Assembly (NCBI GenBank): GCA_046347155.1
Contig: JAXMGT010000002.1
Coordinates: 186,001-250,000 of the forward strand
Direction of reading: 5' to 3'
DNA: 64,000 nucleotides
Source: RPQJ01 sp046347155
GTDB taxonomy: Bacteria; Pseudomonadota; Gammaproteobacteria; Steroidobacterales; Steroidobacteraceae
Below the pieces are notes generated by a model. It saw nothing but the letters and a program-made list of their open reading frames with translations, was not told the DNA's origin and did not search any database. Of the stretch, positions 25,140-33,299 are shown in pieces (position 1 is the first letter of the stretch; the number at the start of each line of letters is the position of its first letter). The position numbers were made by a program, and so were the translations under genes.

Positions 25140-25762
25140 CGGCGCATAAAGCCGAAGCCGAAACGTCGCCCGAGCCCGCGCTTGTACGCCATGTGAATCC
25201 ACGTCATGGCGAACGGTTCCAGATAACGCGCGGCACTGAGTTCGCCGCAATCGAAAGCCTCGAACCCGATCCGCCCGGCGAGCGCGACGACCTCGGCGCG
25301 GGCGGCGGGATCGTCGCCGCAGATGGGCATGAAGATCCTGCCCGTTGGGTACACCGGGTCCACCATGTTCTCCGCACCCGTCGTGTTGAAAGCCTTTACG
25401 ACGCGTGCATTCCTTGCCGAGCGAGCGATCTCTTCCGCGCCGGAAGTCGTTGTACCGACGACCAGCCCGGCGAGGCCCGGCGCCAGCGGATTCGTGGCGT
25501 CGATCAGGATCTTGCCCGCCCAATCGTCGATGGACCGCGCTATGGGCTCCGCCGCGGCGTACGGCACCGCGAGGATGACGATCGTGCTGGCGGCCACAGC
25601 GTCCGCCAGGCGGCCGACCTTTGCGTGCTGGCCAAGTTCTTTCGCCAGTGCACGATATTTCTCCGGGTCAGGCACGCCGAAGCAGACGTCTTCGCCGAGC
25701 GACGTCAGCCGTCGACCGAGCGCTGCCCCGACGTTGCCGGCCCCGAGGATTGCAATAGTCAC
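25136..25762 (-). CDS. NADP-binding oxidoreductase (F420-dependent NADP reductase-like)
   Basis: The 208-residue protein has an N-terminal Rossmann motif AILGAGNVGAALG (residues 4-16) and the layout of the NADP_oxidored/F420-dependent reductase family. ILIDATNPL and RVVKAFNTTGAENM are typical blocks. Whether it uses F420 is doubtful in a proteobacterium, so it is best called an NAD(P)-binding reductase. It sits between a DJ-1/PfpI gene and the TMEM175 gene on the same strand, as one unit. Confidence 0.82.
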   Translation of the reverse strand: MTIAILGAGNVGAALGRRLTSLGEDVCFGVPDPEKYRALAKELGQHAKVGRLADAVAASTIVILAVPYAAAEPIARSIDDWAGKILIDATNPLAPGLAGLVVGTTTSGAEEIARSARNARVVKAFNTTGAENMVDPVYPTGRIFMPICGDDPAARAEVVALAGRIGFEAFDCGELSAARYLEPFAMTWIHMAYKRGLGRRFGFGFMRR

Positions 25763-25774
25763 GTGGTGCTCTCC

Positions 25775-26545
25775 TTACCGTCCGAGCGCTGCGAGAATCG
25801 TCTCCGCCGTTTCGGAGCCCGAGAAATTCTGCTGTCCGGTGACCAGGTTGCCGTCGCGAATCGCGAAGCCGCGCCAGAGCCCTGCCTGCACGTAGTTCGC
25901 ACCGAGACGATTCAATTCGTCCTCGATGCGCCAGGGCATCAGGTGTCGTTCGCGCGGCAGCAGGTTCATCTGCCAGACGGCCTGGTCCGCAAAGTCTTCC
26001 TCGACGTTCGCAAAGCCGGTCACCGTCTTTCCCCGGACCAGCGGCTCGCCGTTCGAGAGCGTCGCGTACCGCAGGATGGCCGTGCCGTGGCACAACGCGG
26101 CGGCGATCTTGCCCGCCTCGTAGAACTCGACGAACTTGCGCTGCAGGCCTCGAGCCAAGTCGAACGTGAACATGGGCGCCTGGCCACCTGCCACGATGAT
26201 CGCGTCGAAGTCGGCAACGTCGATCGCGGTAACCGGGCTCGTCCATTCGACCAGTGCGAGCAAGGAGGGCGTACTGATGAAACCGAGGCTGATCAGGTCG
26301 GTCGCTGAATAGCCACTCGCGTCGCGCGGATCGCTCATCGCATCCGCGAGACACGCGCCGCCATCCGGACTGAATACCTCGACCTGGTAGCCGGCCTCGG
26401 TCAGCAGGAAATAGGGGTGCGTCAGCTCGGACCACCAGAATCCGACCGGCCAACCGGTCGTGGTGGAGGTCGCTGGATTCGAGATCACGATCGCCACGCG
26501 CTTCGGACGTGACCTGCTGACGGGATTAGGGTCTCGAAGGCTCAT
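25775..26545 (-). CDS. DJ-1/PfpI-superfamily protein
   Basis: The 256-residue single-domain protein shows the class I glutamine-amidotransferase-like fold of the Hsp31/DJ-1 group: PYFLLTEAGYQVEVFSPDG, AIIVAGGQAPMFT and the nucleophile elbow AALCHGTA with its Cys. Relatives act as glyoxalase III/deglycase-like stress proteins. ATG 26545 follows a GGAGAG ribosome-binding site, so it is preferred over 26575. The gene is divergent from a LysR regulator across a region with a perfect dyad, so it probably belongs to that regulon. Confidence 0.85.
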   Translation of the reverse strand: MSLRDPNPVSRSRPKRVAIVISNPATSTTTGWPVGFWWSELTHPYFLLTEAGYQVEVFSPDGGACLADAMSDPRDASGYSATDLISLGFISTPSLLALVEWTSPVTAIDVADFDAIIVAGGQAPMFTFDLARGLQRKFVEFYEAGKIAAALCHGTAILRYATLSNGEPLVRGKTVTGFANVEEDFADQAVWQMNLLPRERHLMPWRIEDELNRLGANYVQAGLWRGFAIRDGNLVTGQQNFSGSETAETILAALGR

Positions 26546-26627
26546 TGGGGTCTCTCCGGTGAATGCGGTGGGCACACAGAATTGTCAGCGTCGGCCCTCC
26601 GGTGATAAATAGGCCGAACGGCAACAT

Positions 26628-26651
26628 TTTGTTGTCGTAAGCGACAACAAA
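26628..26651. promoter_or_regulatory. Perfect 10-bp-arm palindrome, likely LysR operator
   Basis: The arm TTTGTTGTCG and its exact reverse complement surround a 4-base spacer TAAG. The dyad ends 9 bases before the LysR ATG and lies 83 bases from the divergent DJ-1 start. LysR regulators bind such dyads and often regulate both themselves and a divergent gene. Confidence 0.65.
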
Positions 26652-26660
26652 CGCATCCCC

Positions 26661-27536
26661 ATGACAATTGACCAGCTCCGGTCCTTCGTGAAGATCGTCC
26701 AACTGCGAAGCTTTACGGCGGCGGCGCAACAACTGGGTACCGACAAGGGGCACCTGAGCCGGGTGATGACCGGCCTCGAACGGCAACTTGGCATCAAGTT
26801 GCTGACGCGATCCACCCGATCGCTGTCGCTCACCGAAGTCGGGCGGGAAATCTATGAACGGGCCGTCGGCATCCTCGCGGCGGTCGAGGAAACCGAACAG
26901 GTTGCCCAGCGTACACAGGGTGAGCCGAGTGGCGTGCTGCGCCTGACGTGCGGCGCCGAGTTCGGCATGCTCACCGTCAGTGACTGGATCGCGGGCTACT
27001 GCCAGCGCTACCCGAAAGTCCGGGTCGAGGCCGACTTCACTTCGCGCCTCGTTGACGTCGTGCACGAAGGATTCGATGTTGCCATCCGCATCGGTCCGCT
27101 CCAGGAATCGCGTCTGTCGGCGCGGAGCCTCGGCCACCTGCGCTATGGCCTGTTTGCGAGCATGGCCTACCTGCAGCGTGCAGGCGCGCCATCGACGGCT
27201 GCAGACCTGCGCCAACACGCGTTGCTGATGTTTGCAACGGGTAGCCATCGCGCCGGATGGACATTGGAGCGGCACGGCCAGAGAACCCGGATCGAAGGGC
27301 CTGCGCTCGTCCGGGTCAATAACGTCTTTGCTGTCCGCGATGCAGCCCTGCGAGGTCTCGGCATCGCGCAGTTGCCGGAGATGGTTGCGGCGTCGGCGAA
27401 GCGCGGCCAACTGGTTCGGCTGCTCGAGGACTGGTCGATCGAACAGGTGCCGGTGCATGCGGTGTTTCCGAGCAGTCGCTACCTGACGCCCAAGGTGCGG
27501 GCATTCATTGACTATGCGGTCGAACATTTCACCTGA
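26661..27536 (+). CDS. LysR-family transcriptional regulator
   Basis: The 291-residue protein has the N-terminal HTH (MTIDQLRSFVKIVQLRSFTAAAQQLGTDKGHLSRVM) and an effector domain (EGFDVAIRIGPLQESRLSARSLG). It is of the type that usually controls a divergent oxidoreductase operon. The nearby DJ-1, reductase and TMEM175 genes are the obvious targets, through the palindrome at 26628-26651. The inducer is unknown; aldehyde or quinone stress would fit. Confidence 0.9.
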   Translation: MTIDQLRSFVKIVQLRSFTAAAQQLGTDKGHLSRVMTGLERQLGIKLLTRSTRSLSLTEVGREIYERAVGILAAVEETEQVAQRTQGEPSGVLRLTCGAEFGMLTVSDWIAGYCQRYPKVRVEADFTSRLVDVVHEGFDVAIRIGPLQESRLSARSLGHLRYGLFASMAYLQRAGAPSTAADLRQHALLMFATGSHRAGWTLERHGQRTRIEGPALVRVNNVFAVRDAALRGLGIAQLPEMVAASAKRGQLVRLLEDWSIEQVPVHAVFPSSRYLTPKVRAFIDYAVEHFT

Positions 27537-27627
27537 CCCACACGTCCGTCACACGCAGTTTCGTCGGCGTCCGCAGGTGGTTGATCCGTCCTGCATCACC
27601 GGAGAGTTCTCATGAGTTCCATACTCG

Positions 27628-27639
27628 TCACCCGCTCCA
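27628..27639 (+). repeat. Possible relic of the tRNA-Gly 3' repeat
   Basis: Twelve bases, TCACCCGCTCCA, match the end of the 28-base repeat exactly, including CCA, but the T-arm part is not preserved. It sits in the gap between the LysR gene and the next module, where a module border would be expected. Short enough to be chance. Confidence 0.35.
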
Positions 27640-27727
27640 TTCGTGTCGACCGGCGGTCGATCCAGGGCCCGCCCGGAGTCCCACGGTGAGCCGCCTGCCC
27701 AACCGAGGCCGCGCTGGCGCCGAGCCC

Positions 27728-27761
27728 TAAGCCACCCGTAAGTCTCGCGCGTTAACTTGCG
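27728..27761 (+). promoter_or_regulatory. Tandem TAAG sites, candidate response-regulator box 1
   Basis: TAAG at 27728 and TAAG at 27739 are 11 bases apart and are followed by CGTTAAC at 27750-27756. The same arrangement, with the same spacings, recurs at 31314-31347. Spacing of one helical turn between TTAAG-like half sites is typical for PmrA/QseB-type OmpR regulators, and such a regulator is encoded 1.6 kb downstream. The site is upstream of the COG4705-like gene. Confidence 0.55.
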
Positions 27762-27786
27762 TGTCCACTGACGGGCGAGGTGACGC

Positions 27787-28548
27787 GTGGATCAGGCGCT
27801 ACAGGGCGAGCGTGTTTCCAAGGTGCCGGAAGTCACGCTGGGCTTCTGGGCGCTGAAGATCCTGGCCACGACGCTCGGCGAGACCGGTGGCGACGCGGTC
27901 ACGATGTCCATGGGCCTCGGCTACCTGGCGGGCACCGCCATCTTCGCCGTCGTGTTCGCGATTGCGGTGGCGTACCAGATCCGCGCCGAGCGGTTTCATC
28001 CGGTGGTCTACTGGACGACCATCGTCGCGACGACGACCGTCGGAACCACGCTCGCCGACTTCGCAGACAGGTCGCTCGGCATTGGATACGCCGGCGGAAC
28101 GAGCCTGCTGCTGGCCCTGCTGATTGCGTCTCTCATAGTGTGGCATCGCTCGATGGGTTCGGTCTCGATCGAGTCGATCGTGAGTCCGAAAGCCGAGGTC
28201 TACTACTGGACGACGATCATGTTTTCCCAGACGCTGGGCACGGCACTCGGTGACTGGACGGCGGACGACGCCGGGCTGGGCTATGCAGGAAGCGCGCTGG
28301 TGTTCGGTGCAGGGCTCGCGGCCGTTGCGGCCGCCTACCGCTGGACTCCCGTTTCGCGCACGTCTTTGTTCTGGGCGGCGTTCGTCCTGACCCGCCCGCT
28401 GGGCGCAGTGGTCGGCGATTTTCTCGACAAGCCGCTTGCCAAAGGCGGACTGGAACTCAGTCGGACGGGAGCATCGGCGGCGCTGCTCGGTGCCATGGTG
28501 CTGCTGCTGCTAGTGATCCCGCAGCGCCCCGCGTCCCGGACGCACTGA
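27787..28548 (+). CDS. COG4705-like polytopic membrane protein
   Basis: The 253-residue protein has about eight hydrophobic segments in an internally repeated pattern. The block TLGET..GD..............GYAG recurs as VGTTLADFADRSLGIGYAGG and LGTALGDWTADDAGLGYAGS, pointing to duplication of a two-helix unit. It resembles the uncharacterised membrane-anchored family COG4705. The start is GTG 27787. It is the first gene of a unit running through two further genes to the sensor kinase and lies under the tandem TAAG site. Function is unknown. Confidence 0.75.
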   Translation: MDQALQGERVSKVPEVTLGFWALKILATTLGETGGDAVTMSMGLGYLAGTAIFAVVFAIAVAYQIRAERFHPVVYWTTIVATTTVGTTLADFADRSLGIGYAGGTSLLLALLIASLIVWHRSMGSVSIESIVSPKAEVYYWTTIMFSQTLGTALGDWTADDAGLGYAGSALVFGAGLAAVAAAYRWTPVSRTSLFWAAFVLTRPLGAVVGDFLDKPLAKGGLELSRTGASAALLGAMVLLLLVIPQRPASRTH

Positions 28549-28560
28549 GTTGACTCCTGC

Positions 28561-29295
28561 GTGGATGAGCGACTTCGCTTCGCCGTCCTCCTCGCCGGAT
28601 CGCTCGCGGGTTCGATCGCACGTGCAGGCCCGCCCTACGTCACCGACGATCCTGTGCCGACGGATCGCGGAGAGTGGGAAATCTATCCCTACGTCACGGG
28701 CAGTCGTGCCGACGGCTCGACGGACGGCGAAGCCGGGCTCGACCTCAATTACGGCGCCGGCGACCAGGTTCAGCTGACGCTCGTCTTGCCGGCTGCATGG
28801 CAGGGCGACGTAGGTATCCAGGTCGGCATGGGCACGATCCAGGCGGCCGCCAAGTATCGATTCGTCACCCAGCGGGATGGGTCGCCGATTGAGGTGGCGG
28901 TGTTCCCGCGCCTCTTTCTCCCCGTCGCGCAGGGAGAACCGTCGGCTTCGCACGTCTCGATATTGCTGCCCGTCTGGTTCGGCCACACGGGCGGCCCCTG
29001 GTACATGTTCGGCGGCGGCGGCTACCAGGTGAATCCGGGCCGCGGCAACCGGAATTTCTGGACGGGTGGCGTCGCCCTGACACGGACCTTGCGGGACGGC
29101 ATCGACGTCGGTGGGGAGGTGTACGGACAGACGCCGGACGCGGACCACTCCGAATCGTTCCTGGGGTTCAACGTCGGCATCGTCTGCGCCGTGTCTCCCC
29201 ACTGGTCGTTCCTCGCGTCCGCCGGATCGGGTCTGGTGCACGCGCGCGAGCAGGGCCAGGCCACGTTCTACGTGGCAATGCGCGCCGACTACTGA
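28561..29295 (+). CDS. Predicted outer-membrane beta-barrel protein
   Basis: The 244-residue protein starts with a signal peptide (ending SIARA) and is rich in alternating beta-strand patterns, with a terminal segment ending in an aromatic residue pair region (MRADY). It resembles small outer-membrane transporter proteins of the PF13557 kind and is similar in style to the second barrel gene at 31479 (both have a GEW block soon after the signal peptide). GTG at 28561 is the only start close to the signal. It lies 12 bases after the COG4705-like gene. Function is unknown. Confidence 0.6.
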   Translation: MDERLRFAVLLAGSLAGSIARAGPPYVTDDPVPTDRGEWEIYPYVTGSRADGSTDGEAGLDLNYGAGDQVQLTLVLPAAWQGDVGIQVGMGTIQAAAKYRFVTQRDGSPIEVAVFPRLFLPVAQGEPSASHVSILLPVWFGHTGGPWYMFGGGGYQVNPGRGNRNFWTGGVALTRTLRDGIDVGGEVYGQTPDADHSESFLGFNVGIVCAVSPHWSFLASAGSGLVHAREQGQATFYVAMRADY

Positions 29296-29346
29296 CGGCC
29301 CGTCGACGGACGCTCATCATATCTGCAACACTGGCCTGCGATCCCG

Positions 29347-30015
29347 ATGCGCATACTACTCGTCGAAGACGACACGATGATCGGCACGAGCCTCGTGAGG
29401 GGACTCGGGGACGCCGGCTACAAGGTCGATTGGGTACGTGATGCGGTGGCGGCGGCTCGCGCCCTCGCGGATCCTGCCGCGCACTACGTCGCTGCACTCG
29501 TCGACTGGGGCCTGCCTCGCGGCGATGGCGTATCGCTGATCGAGCGACTGCGGGCGGGTGGCGACGCGTTGCCGGTCCTGATGTTGACGGCGCGCGACCG
29601 TGTCGCGGACCGCGTGCAGGGGCTCGACGCGGGCGCGGACGACTACATGGTCAAGCCGTTCGAACTGGGCGAGCTGCTCGCACGAGTTCGCAGCCTGCTG
29701 CGACGGCCGCCGCGCCGGGCCGGAAACGTCTTGAGCGCCGGTGGGCTGTCGCTCGACCCGGTTACCCGCGAGGCGCGGGTCAACGGCCGACCGGTCGGAT
29801 TGTCGTCCCGCGAGTTCGCGCTGCTTTACGCGCTGATGGACGTGCCGAGCGCGATCCTTTCCCGCTCACAACTCGAGGAACGACTCTACGGCTACGACGA
29901 CGCCGTCGAGAGCAACGCCGTCGAGGTGGTCATCCATTCGGTGCGACGCAAGCTCGGCCGCGAATCCATCCGGAACGTGCGGGGCGTGGGCTGGCGCCTC
30001 GGAATCCCGACGTGA
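29347..30015 (+). CDS. OmpR-family response regulator (QseB/PmrA-like)
   Basis: The 222-residue protein has a receiver domain with acidic pocket ED (residues 7-9), phospho-acceptor Asp53 in LVDWGLP and the conserved Lys near residue 103 (VKPFEL). It ends in a winged-helix DNA-binding domain with the pattern NAVEVVIHSVRRKLG. The layout is that of the PmrA/QseB group. The kinase gene follows with a 4-base overlap. Predicted targets are the tandem TAAG boxes at 27728 and 31314. Confidence 0.92.
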   Translation: MRILLVEDDTMIGTSLVRGLGDAGYKVDWVRDAVAAARALADPAAHYVAALVDWGLPRGDGVSLIERLRAGGDALPVLMLTARDRVADRVQGLDAGADDYMVKPFELGELLARVRSLLRRPPRRAGNVLSAGGLSLDPVTREARVNGRPVGLSSREFALLYALMDVPSAILSRSQLEERLYGYDDAVESNAVEVVIHSVRRKLGRESIRNVRGVGWRLGIPT

Positions 30016-31316
30016 GGACGCTCCAGTCCCGATTGACGGCGGCAGTGTTCGCGACACTGCTGGTCGTCGGGTGCATCGCGGCGGGAGTGTCCTACTGGAG
30101 CGCGGCGAGCGACGCCCGGGAACTCCTGGACGACGAGCTGCGCCAGGTCGCCCATCTGGCTGCCGCGTCCGCCGGCTACGTGTCGCAGCCGAAGTACCGT
30201 GCAACCGCGGGCATCGACGACCCGGAGGACGAGATCGTCGTCGCAGTCTTCGGTCCCGCCGGCCTGATCTATTCGACGCGCAAGCCGCCGCTGCCGTCCG
30301 AGCGCGGATTCCTCGGGATTGGACAGGAGCCGGTCGGCGGACAGCCGTATCGGGTCTATCGCATGCGTGATGGCGAGCGCACCGTCGTCGTGGGTCTCCA
30401 GATCGAGGTACGGGACGAGATCGCATTGGACGCCGCCGGCTCCGCTGCGCTGCCGATACTCACGGCCATCCCGATCCTGGCGCTCGTCCTGTCGCTCGTG
30501 ATCCGCCGGGCCCTTCGGCCTCTGACGATGGCGGCGGAGAGCGTCGCCCGTCGCTCACCGGACACGCTGGCGCCCCTCGCGCTCGACAACCTCCCGGACG
30601 AGGTCGCGCCGTTGGTCGGGGAGATCGACCGGCTGATGGCACGGCTCGCGGTGACGCTCGAAACGGAGCGGCGCTTTCTGGCCGACACGGCGCACGCATT
30701 GCGCACGCCCGTCACTGCCCTGCAGTTGCAGGCGGATGTGCTGGCGTCCGCCAGGGATCCGGCGTCCCAGCGTGACAGAGCCGAGGAACTGCAGGAGGGC
30801 GTCCGCAGGATCGTCCGGCTGGTCACTCAACTGCTCGACTGGGTGAAACAGGAGGCTCCGGCCCGCACGACGGCGACCTGCGATCTCGCGGCGGTCCTGA
30901 GTGGACTCGTCGACCTGTACCACAGCGCCGCGTCGGCACGGGAGGTGCGGGTCGAACTGTCCGGGCACGGGCCGATTCGCTGCCGTGGCGCGGCGACCGA
31001 TTTCGCGGTCGCATTCGGCAACCTGCTCGACAACGCAATCCGAGTCAGCCCGGCCGGCAGCGTCGTTCATGTGCTGGTCGTCCTCCAGCCGGCCGAGGTC
31101 ACGGTCGAGATCCGCGACCAGGGCCCCGGACTTGCCGACTCTGAACTCGAGCGTGTGTTCGAGCGCTTCTACCAGGGCTCGGCCACTGCAGGCGGCGCCG
31201 GACTCGGGCTCGCCACGGCTAAAAGGATCATCGAGCGGGTCAGCGGGTCCATTCGCCTGTCCAATGGCGCCGAACAGGGTCTCGTGGCGCGCGTCGTGCT
31301 GCCGCGCTCCGTGTAA
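30012..31316 (+). CDS. Sensor histidine kinase partner of the response regulator
   Basis: The 434-residue kinase has a first membrane helix (~10-29), an extracytoplasmic region of ~115 residues, a second helix (~146-165), a short HAMP-like linker, the H box FLADTAHALRTP with His228, and an ATPase domain with the N box FGNLLDNAIRVSP and G box DQGPGL. The start GTG 30012 overlaps the regulator stop. The sensed signal is unknown; related QseC/PmrB kinases respond to metals, pH or peptides. Confidence 0.92.
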   Translation: MRTLQSRLTAAVFATLLVVGCIAAGVSYWSAASDARELLDDELRQVAHLAAASAGYVSQPKYRATAGIDDPEDEIVVAVFGPAGLIYSTRKPPLPSERGFLGIGQEPVGGQPYRVYRMRDGERTVVVGLQIEVRDEIALDAAGSAALPILTAIPILALVLSLVIRRALRPLTMAAESVARRSPDTLAPLALDNLPDEVAPLVGEIDRLMARLAVTLETERRFLADTAHALRTPVTALQLQADVLASARDPASQRDRAEELQEGVRRIVRLVTQLLDWVKQEAPARTTATCDLAAVLSGLVDLYHSAASAREVRVELSGHGPIRCRGAATDFAVAFGNLLDNAIRVSPAGSVVHVLVVLQPAEVTVEIRDQGPGLADSELERVFERFYQGSATAGGAGLGLATAKRIIERVSGSIRLSNGAEQGLVARVVLPRSV

Positions 31317-31347
31317 GTCGCCTCTAAGTATCGGTCGTTAACCTTCG
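31314..31347 (+). promoter_or_regulatory. Tandem TAAG sites, candidate response-regulator box 2
   Basis: TAAG at 31314 and TAAG at 31325 are 11 bases apart and followed by CGTTAACC at 31336-31343. Compared with box 1 the half sites, their spacing and the CGTTAAC tail are the same, and 18 of the 23 bases from the second TAAG match. The first TAAG overlaps the kinase stop codon. It lies upstream of the barrel gene at 31479. Confidence 0.55.
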
Positions 31348-31478
31348 CCGCATCGACCCAGGCCCGACCCGCTCTCCCGCAGTGACCCGGCGGCGGGCAG
31401 CGTGGGAGGGGCTGAGGCGAGAGGCGCCGCGTCGGTACCCCGGTCACGGCTTCAGTCGTTCGAGTGGAGTCGGAAACG

Positions 31479-32258
31479 ATGCAAATCCCCTTGTTCTCGG
31501 CACGGCGGACGGGCGCAATCCTGATGCTCGCTGCCAGCGGCCTGGGCCCGACGGCCTATGCAGACACCGCGATCGAGACGGAGACCGCGCAGATCGGCCA
31601 GAAGGGGGAATGGAACTTCAGCCAGGCCTACGAGTACGAGTCGGCGAAGGACGGATCGGGCCAGGGCACGCTCACGCAGTTCGAATACGGCCTGTCCGAC
31701 CGGGCCGAACTCCTGATCGAACCGTTCTTCTACGTGAAAGTCTCGCCGGACGGCGAGAAGAGCGTCAGTGGTGCGGGCGACCTGGAGATCACGCCGTCGT
31801 ACATGATCGTCAAGGAGGATGGCTGGGTCCCCGCGACGCTCCTCGCACTGAAGTTCAAGGTGCCGACGGGATCGACCAAGGTCGACAGTTCCGGGAAGTG
31901 GGACTATTACCCGTACGTCATCTTCGGGCAGCACTACGCCGGCTGGACGTTCAATGCGAACGCCGGCGAGAACTTCGCGGGCAACGAACACGGCGGCGGG
32001 TTCACGTCCAATTTCGTCTGGGACATCGAGGCCGAACGCGAGGTTCTCCCGGAGTTGACCTGGTTCGTCGAAGCGTTCAGTTCCGAAGACGGTGTGCCGA
32101 CCGGGTCGACGTCGCTCGAGTACCAGTTTACCGAGCACTTCAACGCTTTCATTGCGTATTCCTACACGAGCGAGCACTCCAATATCGGGCGCATTGGATT
32201 CAATATCGGCTTTGGCGGACCGCCGCTGGTGCCAGTCGATCCTGGTGCGCCGCGCTAG
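31479..32258 (+). CDS. Predicted outer-membrane beta-barrel protein 2
   Basis: The 259-residue protein has a signal peptide (to about residue 29, TAYA) and an alternating strand pattern (FNANAGENFAGNEHGGGFTSNF, YQFTEHFNAFIAYSYTSEHS) that ends in IGFGG close to the C-terminus, as in small outer-membrane barrels of the PF13557 type. ATG 31479 is preferred because GGAG lies 9-12 bases upstream; a GTG at 31464 is in frame. It stands alone behind its own tandem TAAG box, so it is likely a separately transcribed target of the two-component system. Confidence 0.62.
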   Translation: MQIPLFSARRTGAILMLAASGLGPTAYADTAIETETAQIGQKGEWNFSQAYEYESAKDGSGQGTLTQFEYGLSDRAELLIEPFFYVKVSPDGEKSVSGAGDLEITPSYMIVKEDGWVPATLLALKFKVPTGSTKVDSSGKWDYYPYVIFGQHYAGWTFNANAGENFAGNEHGGGFTSNFVWDIEAEREVLPELTWFVEAFSSEDGVPTGSTSLEYQFTEHFNAFIAYSYTSEHSNIGRIGFNIGFGGPPLVPVDPGAPR

Positions 32259-32364
32259 CCGGGCGCGAGTCGCGGTTCGGGGCCCACGGCTGGGACTACC
32301 GTAACCTGACGTTCTGAAGGTCGACGGAGCCGCGTCGGTCGTTTCGCCGGCGACCGTGAGTCGC

Positions 32365-32392
32365 GTGGGTTCGATTCCCATCACCCGCTGCA
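32365..32392 (+). repeat. Repeat R3: tRNA-Gly 3' end with one mismatch
   Basis: 27 of 28 bases match; the final CCA reads GCA. The left flank GTGAGTCGC nearly matches that of R2 (GTGAGTCAC). The altered CCA means it could not function as a tRNA end. Confidence 0.87.
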
Positions 32393-32560
32393 ATCCTCCG
32401 CGGATGGCTGGGCGACTACAGCCAACATCAGCGAGACTAACCCCCGCAAGCCGAGTTGCCGTCGTCGAGCAGGACGTTGGCAGCTAATCCCACCGGGCCG
32501 TGGGTCCCGCCAGTGCGGCGCAGAGACCTGCGTCCGTTGCTTGCGCGGAACATTCCCGGC

Positions 32561-32578
32561 GTGCTACAAAAGTAACAC
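32561..32578. promoter_or_regulatory. Imperfect palindrome upstream of the antitoxin gene
   Basis: GTGCTAC, AAAA, GTAACAC: the arms match at 6 of 7 positions. It lies 24 bases before the antitoxin ATG and probably overlaps the promoter. RHH antitoxins usually repress their own operon by binding such a dyad. Confidence 0.45.
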
Positions 32579-32602
32579 ACGCGATGCGATGGAGGCATAC
32601 CC

Positions 32603-32884
32603 ATGGTTGAGACGACCACGATCCGCTTGCCCCCCAAACTTCGTGCGCGAATCCAGGCGCTCGCGAAGCAATCCGGGCGCTCGGCTCATAGCTTCATCGT
32701 CGAAGCGGTGGAGCGGCATGCCGACTATGAGGAGCAGATGCGCAGCCTCGTCAAGGAAGCGCTGGCGGCCGACGAGGAAATCGAACGGACCGGCGAGGTG
32801 TACTGCGCGGACGACGTACATGCCTGGGTGGAGCGCCTGGCCCGCGGTCAGGATGCTGCGCGGCCAAAGCCGTGGCGACGGTAG
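32603..32884 (+). CDS. Ribbon-helix-helix antitoxin (ParD/CopG type)
   Basis: The 93-residue protein has an N-terminal RHH DNA-binding segment (TTTIRLPPKLRARIQALAKQSGRSAHSFIVEAVERH) and an acidic C-terminal tail expected to wrap the toxin. It overlaps the downstream ParE-like gene by 13 bases, the normal layout of a type II toxin-antitoxin operon. The pair sits alone between two tRNA-derived repeats, the smallest module in the array. Confidence 0.9.
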   Translation: MVETTTIRLPPKLRARIQALAKQSGRSAHSFIVEAVERHADYEEQMRSLVKEALAADEEIERTGEVYCADDVHAWVERLARGQDAARPKPWRR

Positions 32885-33165
32885 TCTACTCGGCGCGGGC
32901 ACTCTCGCACCTCGAGCGCGCCTTTGAGTTCCTGGCGAGCGAAAACCCGGACGCGGCCATCGCGGCAGCCGGGGCCATCCGTTCGGCCGTCGAGAACCTC
33001 GCCGCGCACCCGCTGCTCGGGCGTCGCGTACATGGCGACATTCGCGAACTCGTTATTTCTTTCGGGCAGACTGGATACATAGCACTGTACCGATTTGTCG
33101 TCCCGCAGGACGAGGTGCGGGTGCTGGCAATCCGGCATCAGCGGGAGATTGGGTTCGTGCCATAG
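32872..33165 (+). CDS. ParE/RelE-superfamily toxin
   Basis: The 97-residue protein has the ParE-like pattern: VVYSARALSHLERAFEFLASENPDAA, a mid-helix AVENLAAHPLLGRRV and a C-terminal strand YIALYRFVVPQDEVRVLAIRHQRE. ParE members poison DNA gyrase while RelE members cleave mRNA; sequence alone favours the ParE side. GTG 32872 overlaps the antitoxin gene, so translation is coupled. Confidence 0.88.
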   Translation: MATVVYSARALSHLERAFEFLASENPDAAIAAAGAIRSAVENLAAHPLLGRRVHGDIRELVISFGQTGYIALYRFVVPQDEVRVLAIRHQREIGFVP

Positions 33166-33299
33166 GCACGTTACGCAAAGGCGGCCGGGCCGGGCGCTGG
33201 ACGGCGCCGCAAGTGATGTGCGTCGACTGATTCGATCGCACGCCGTTCACACTCGGCGTTTGGAAATGCTTCGCTGCCGCCGAAATACGCTCGAGTCAC

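Larger units (their letters stand above)
32259..32602. other. 344-base gap holding repeat R3 and the toxin-antitoxin promoter
   Basis: No gene seen. It contains the tRNA-derived repeat at 32365-32392 and the imperfect palindrome at 32561-32578 just upstream of the antitoxin. The stretch between them shows nothing recognisable. Confidence 0.6.
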
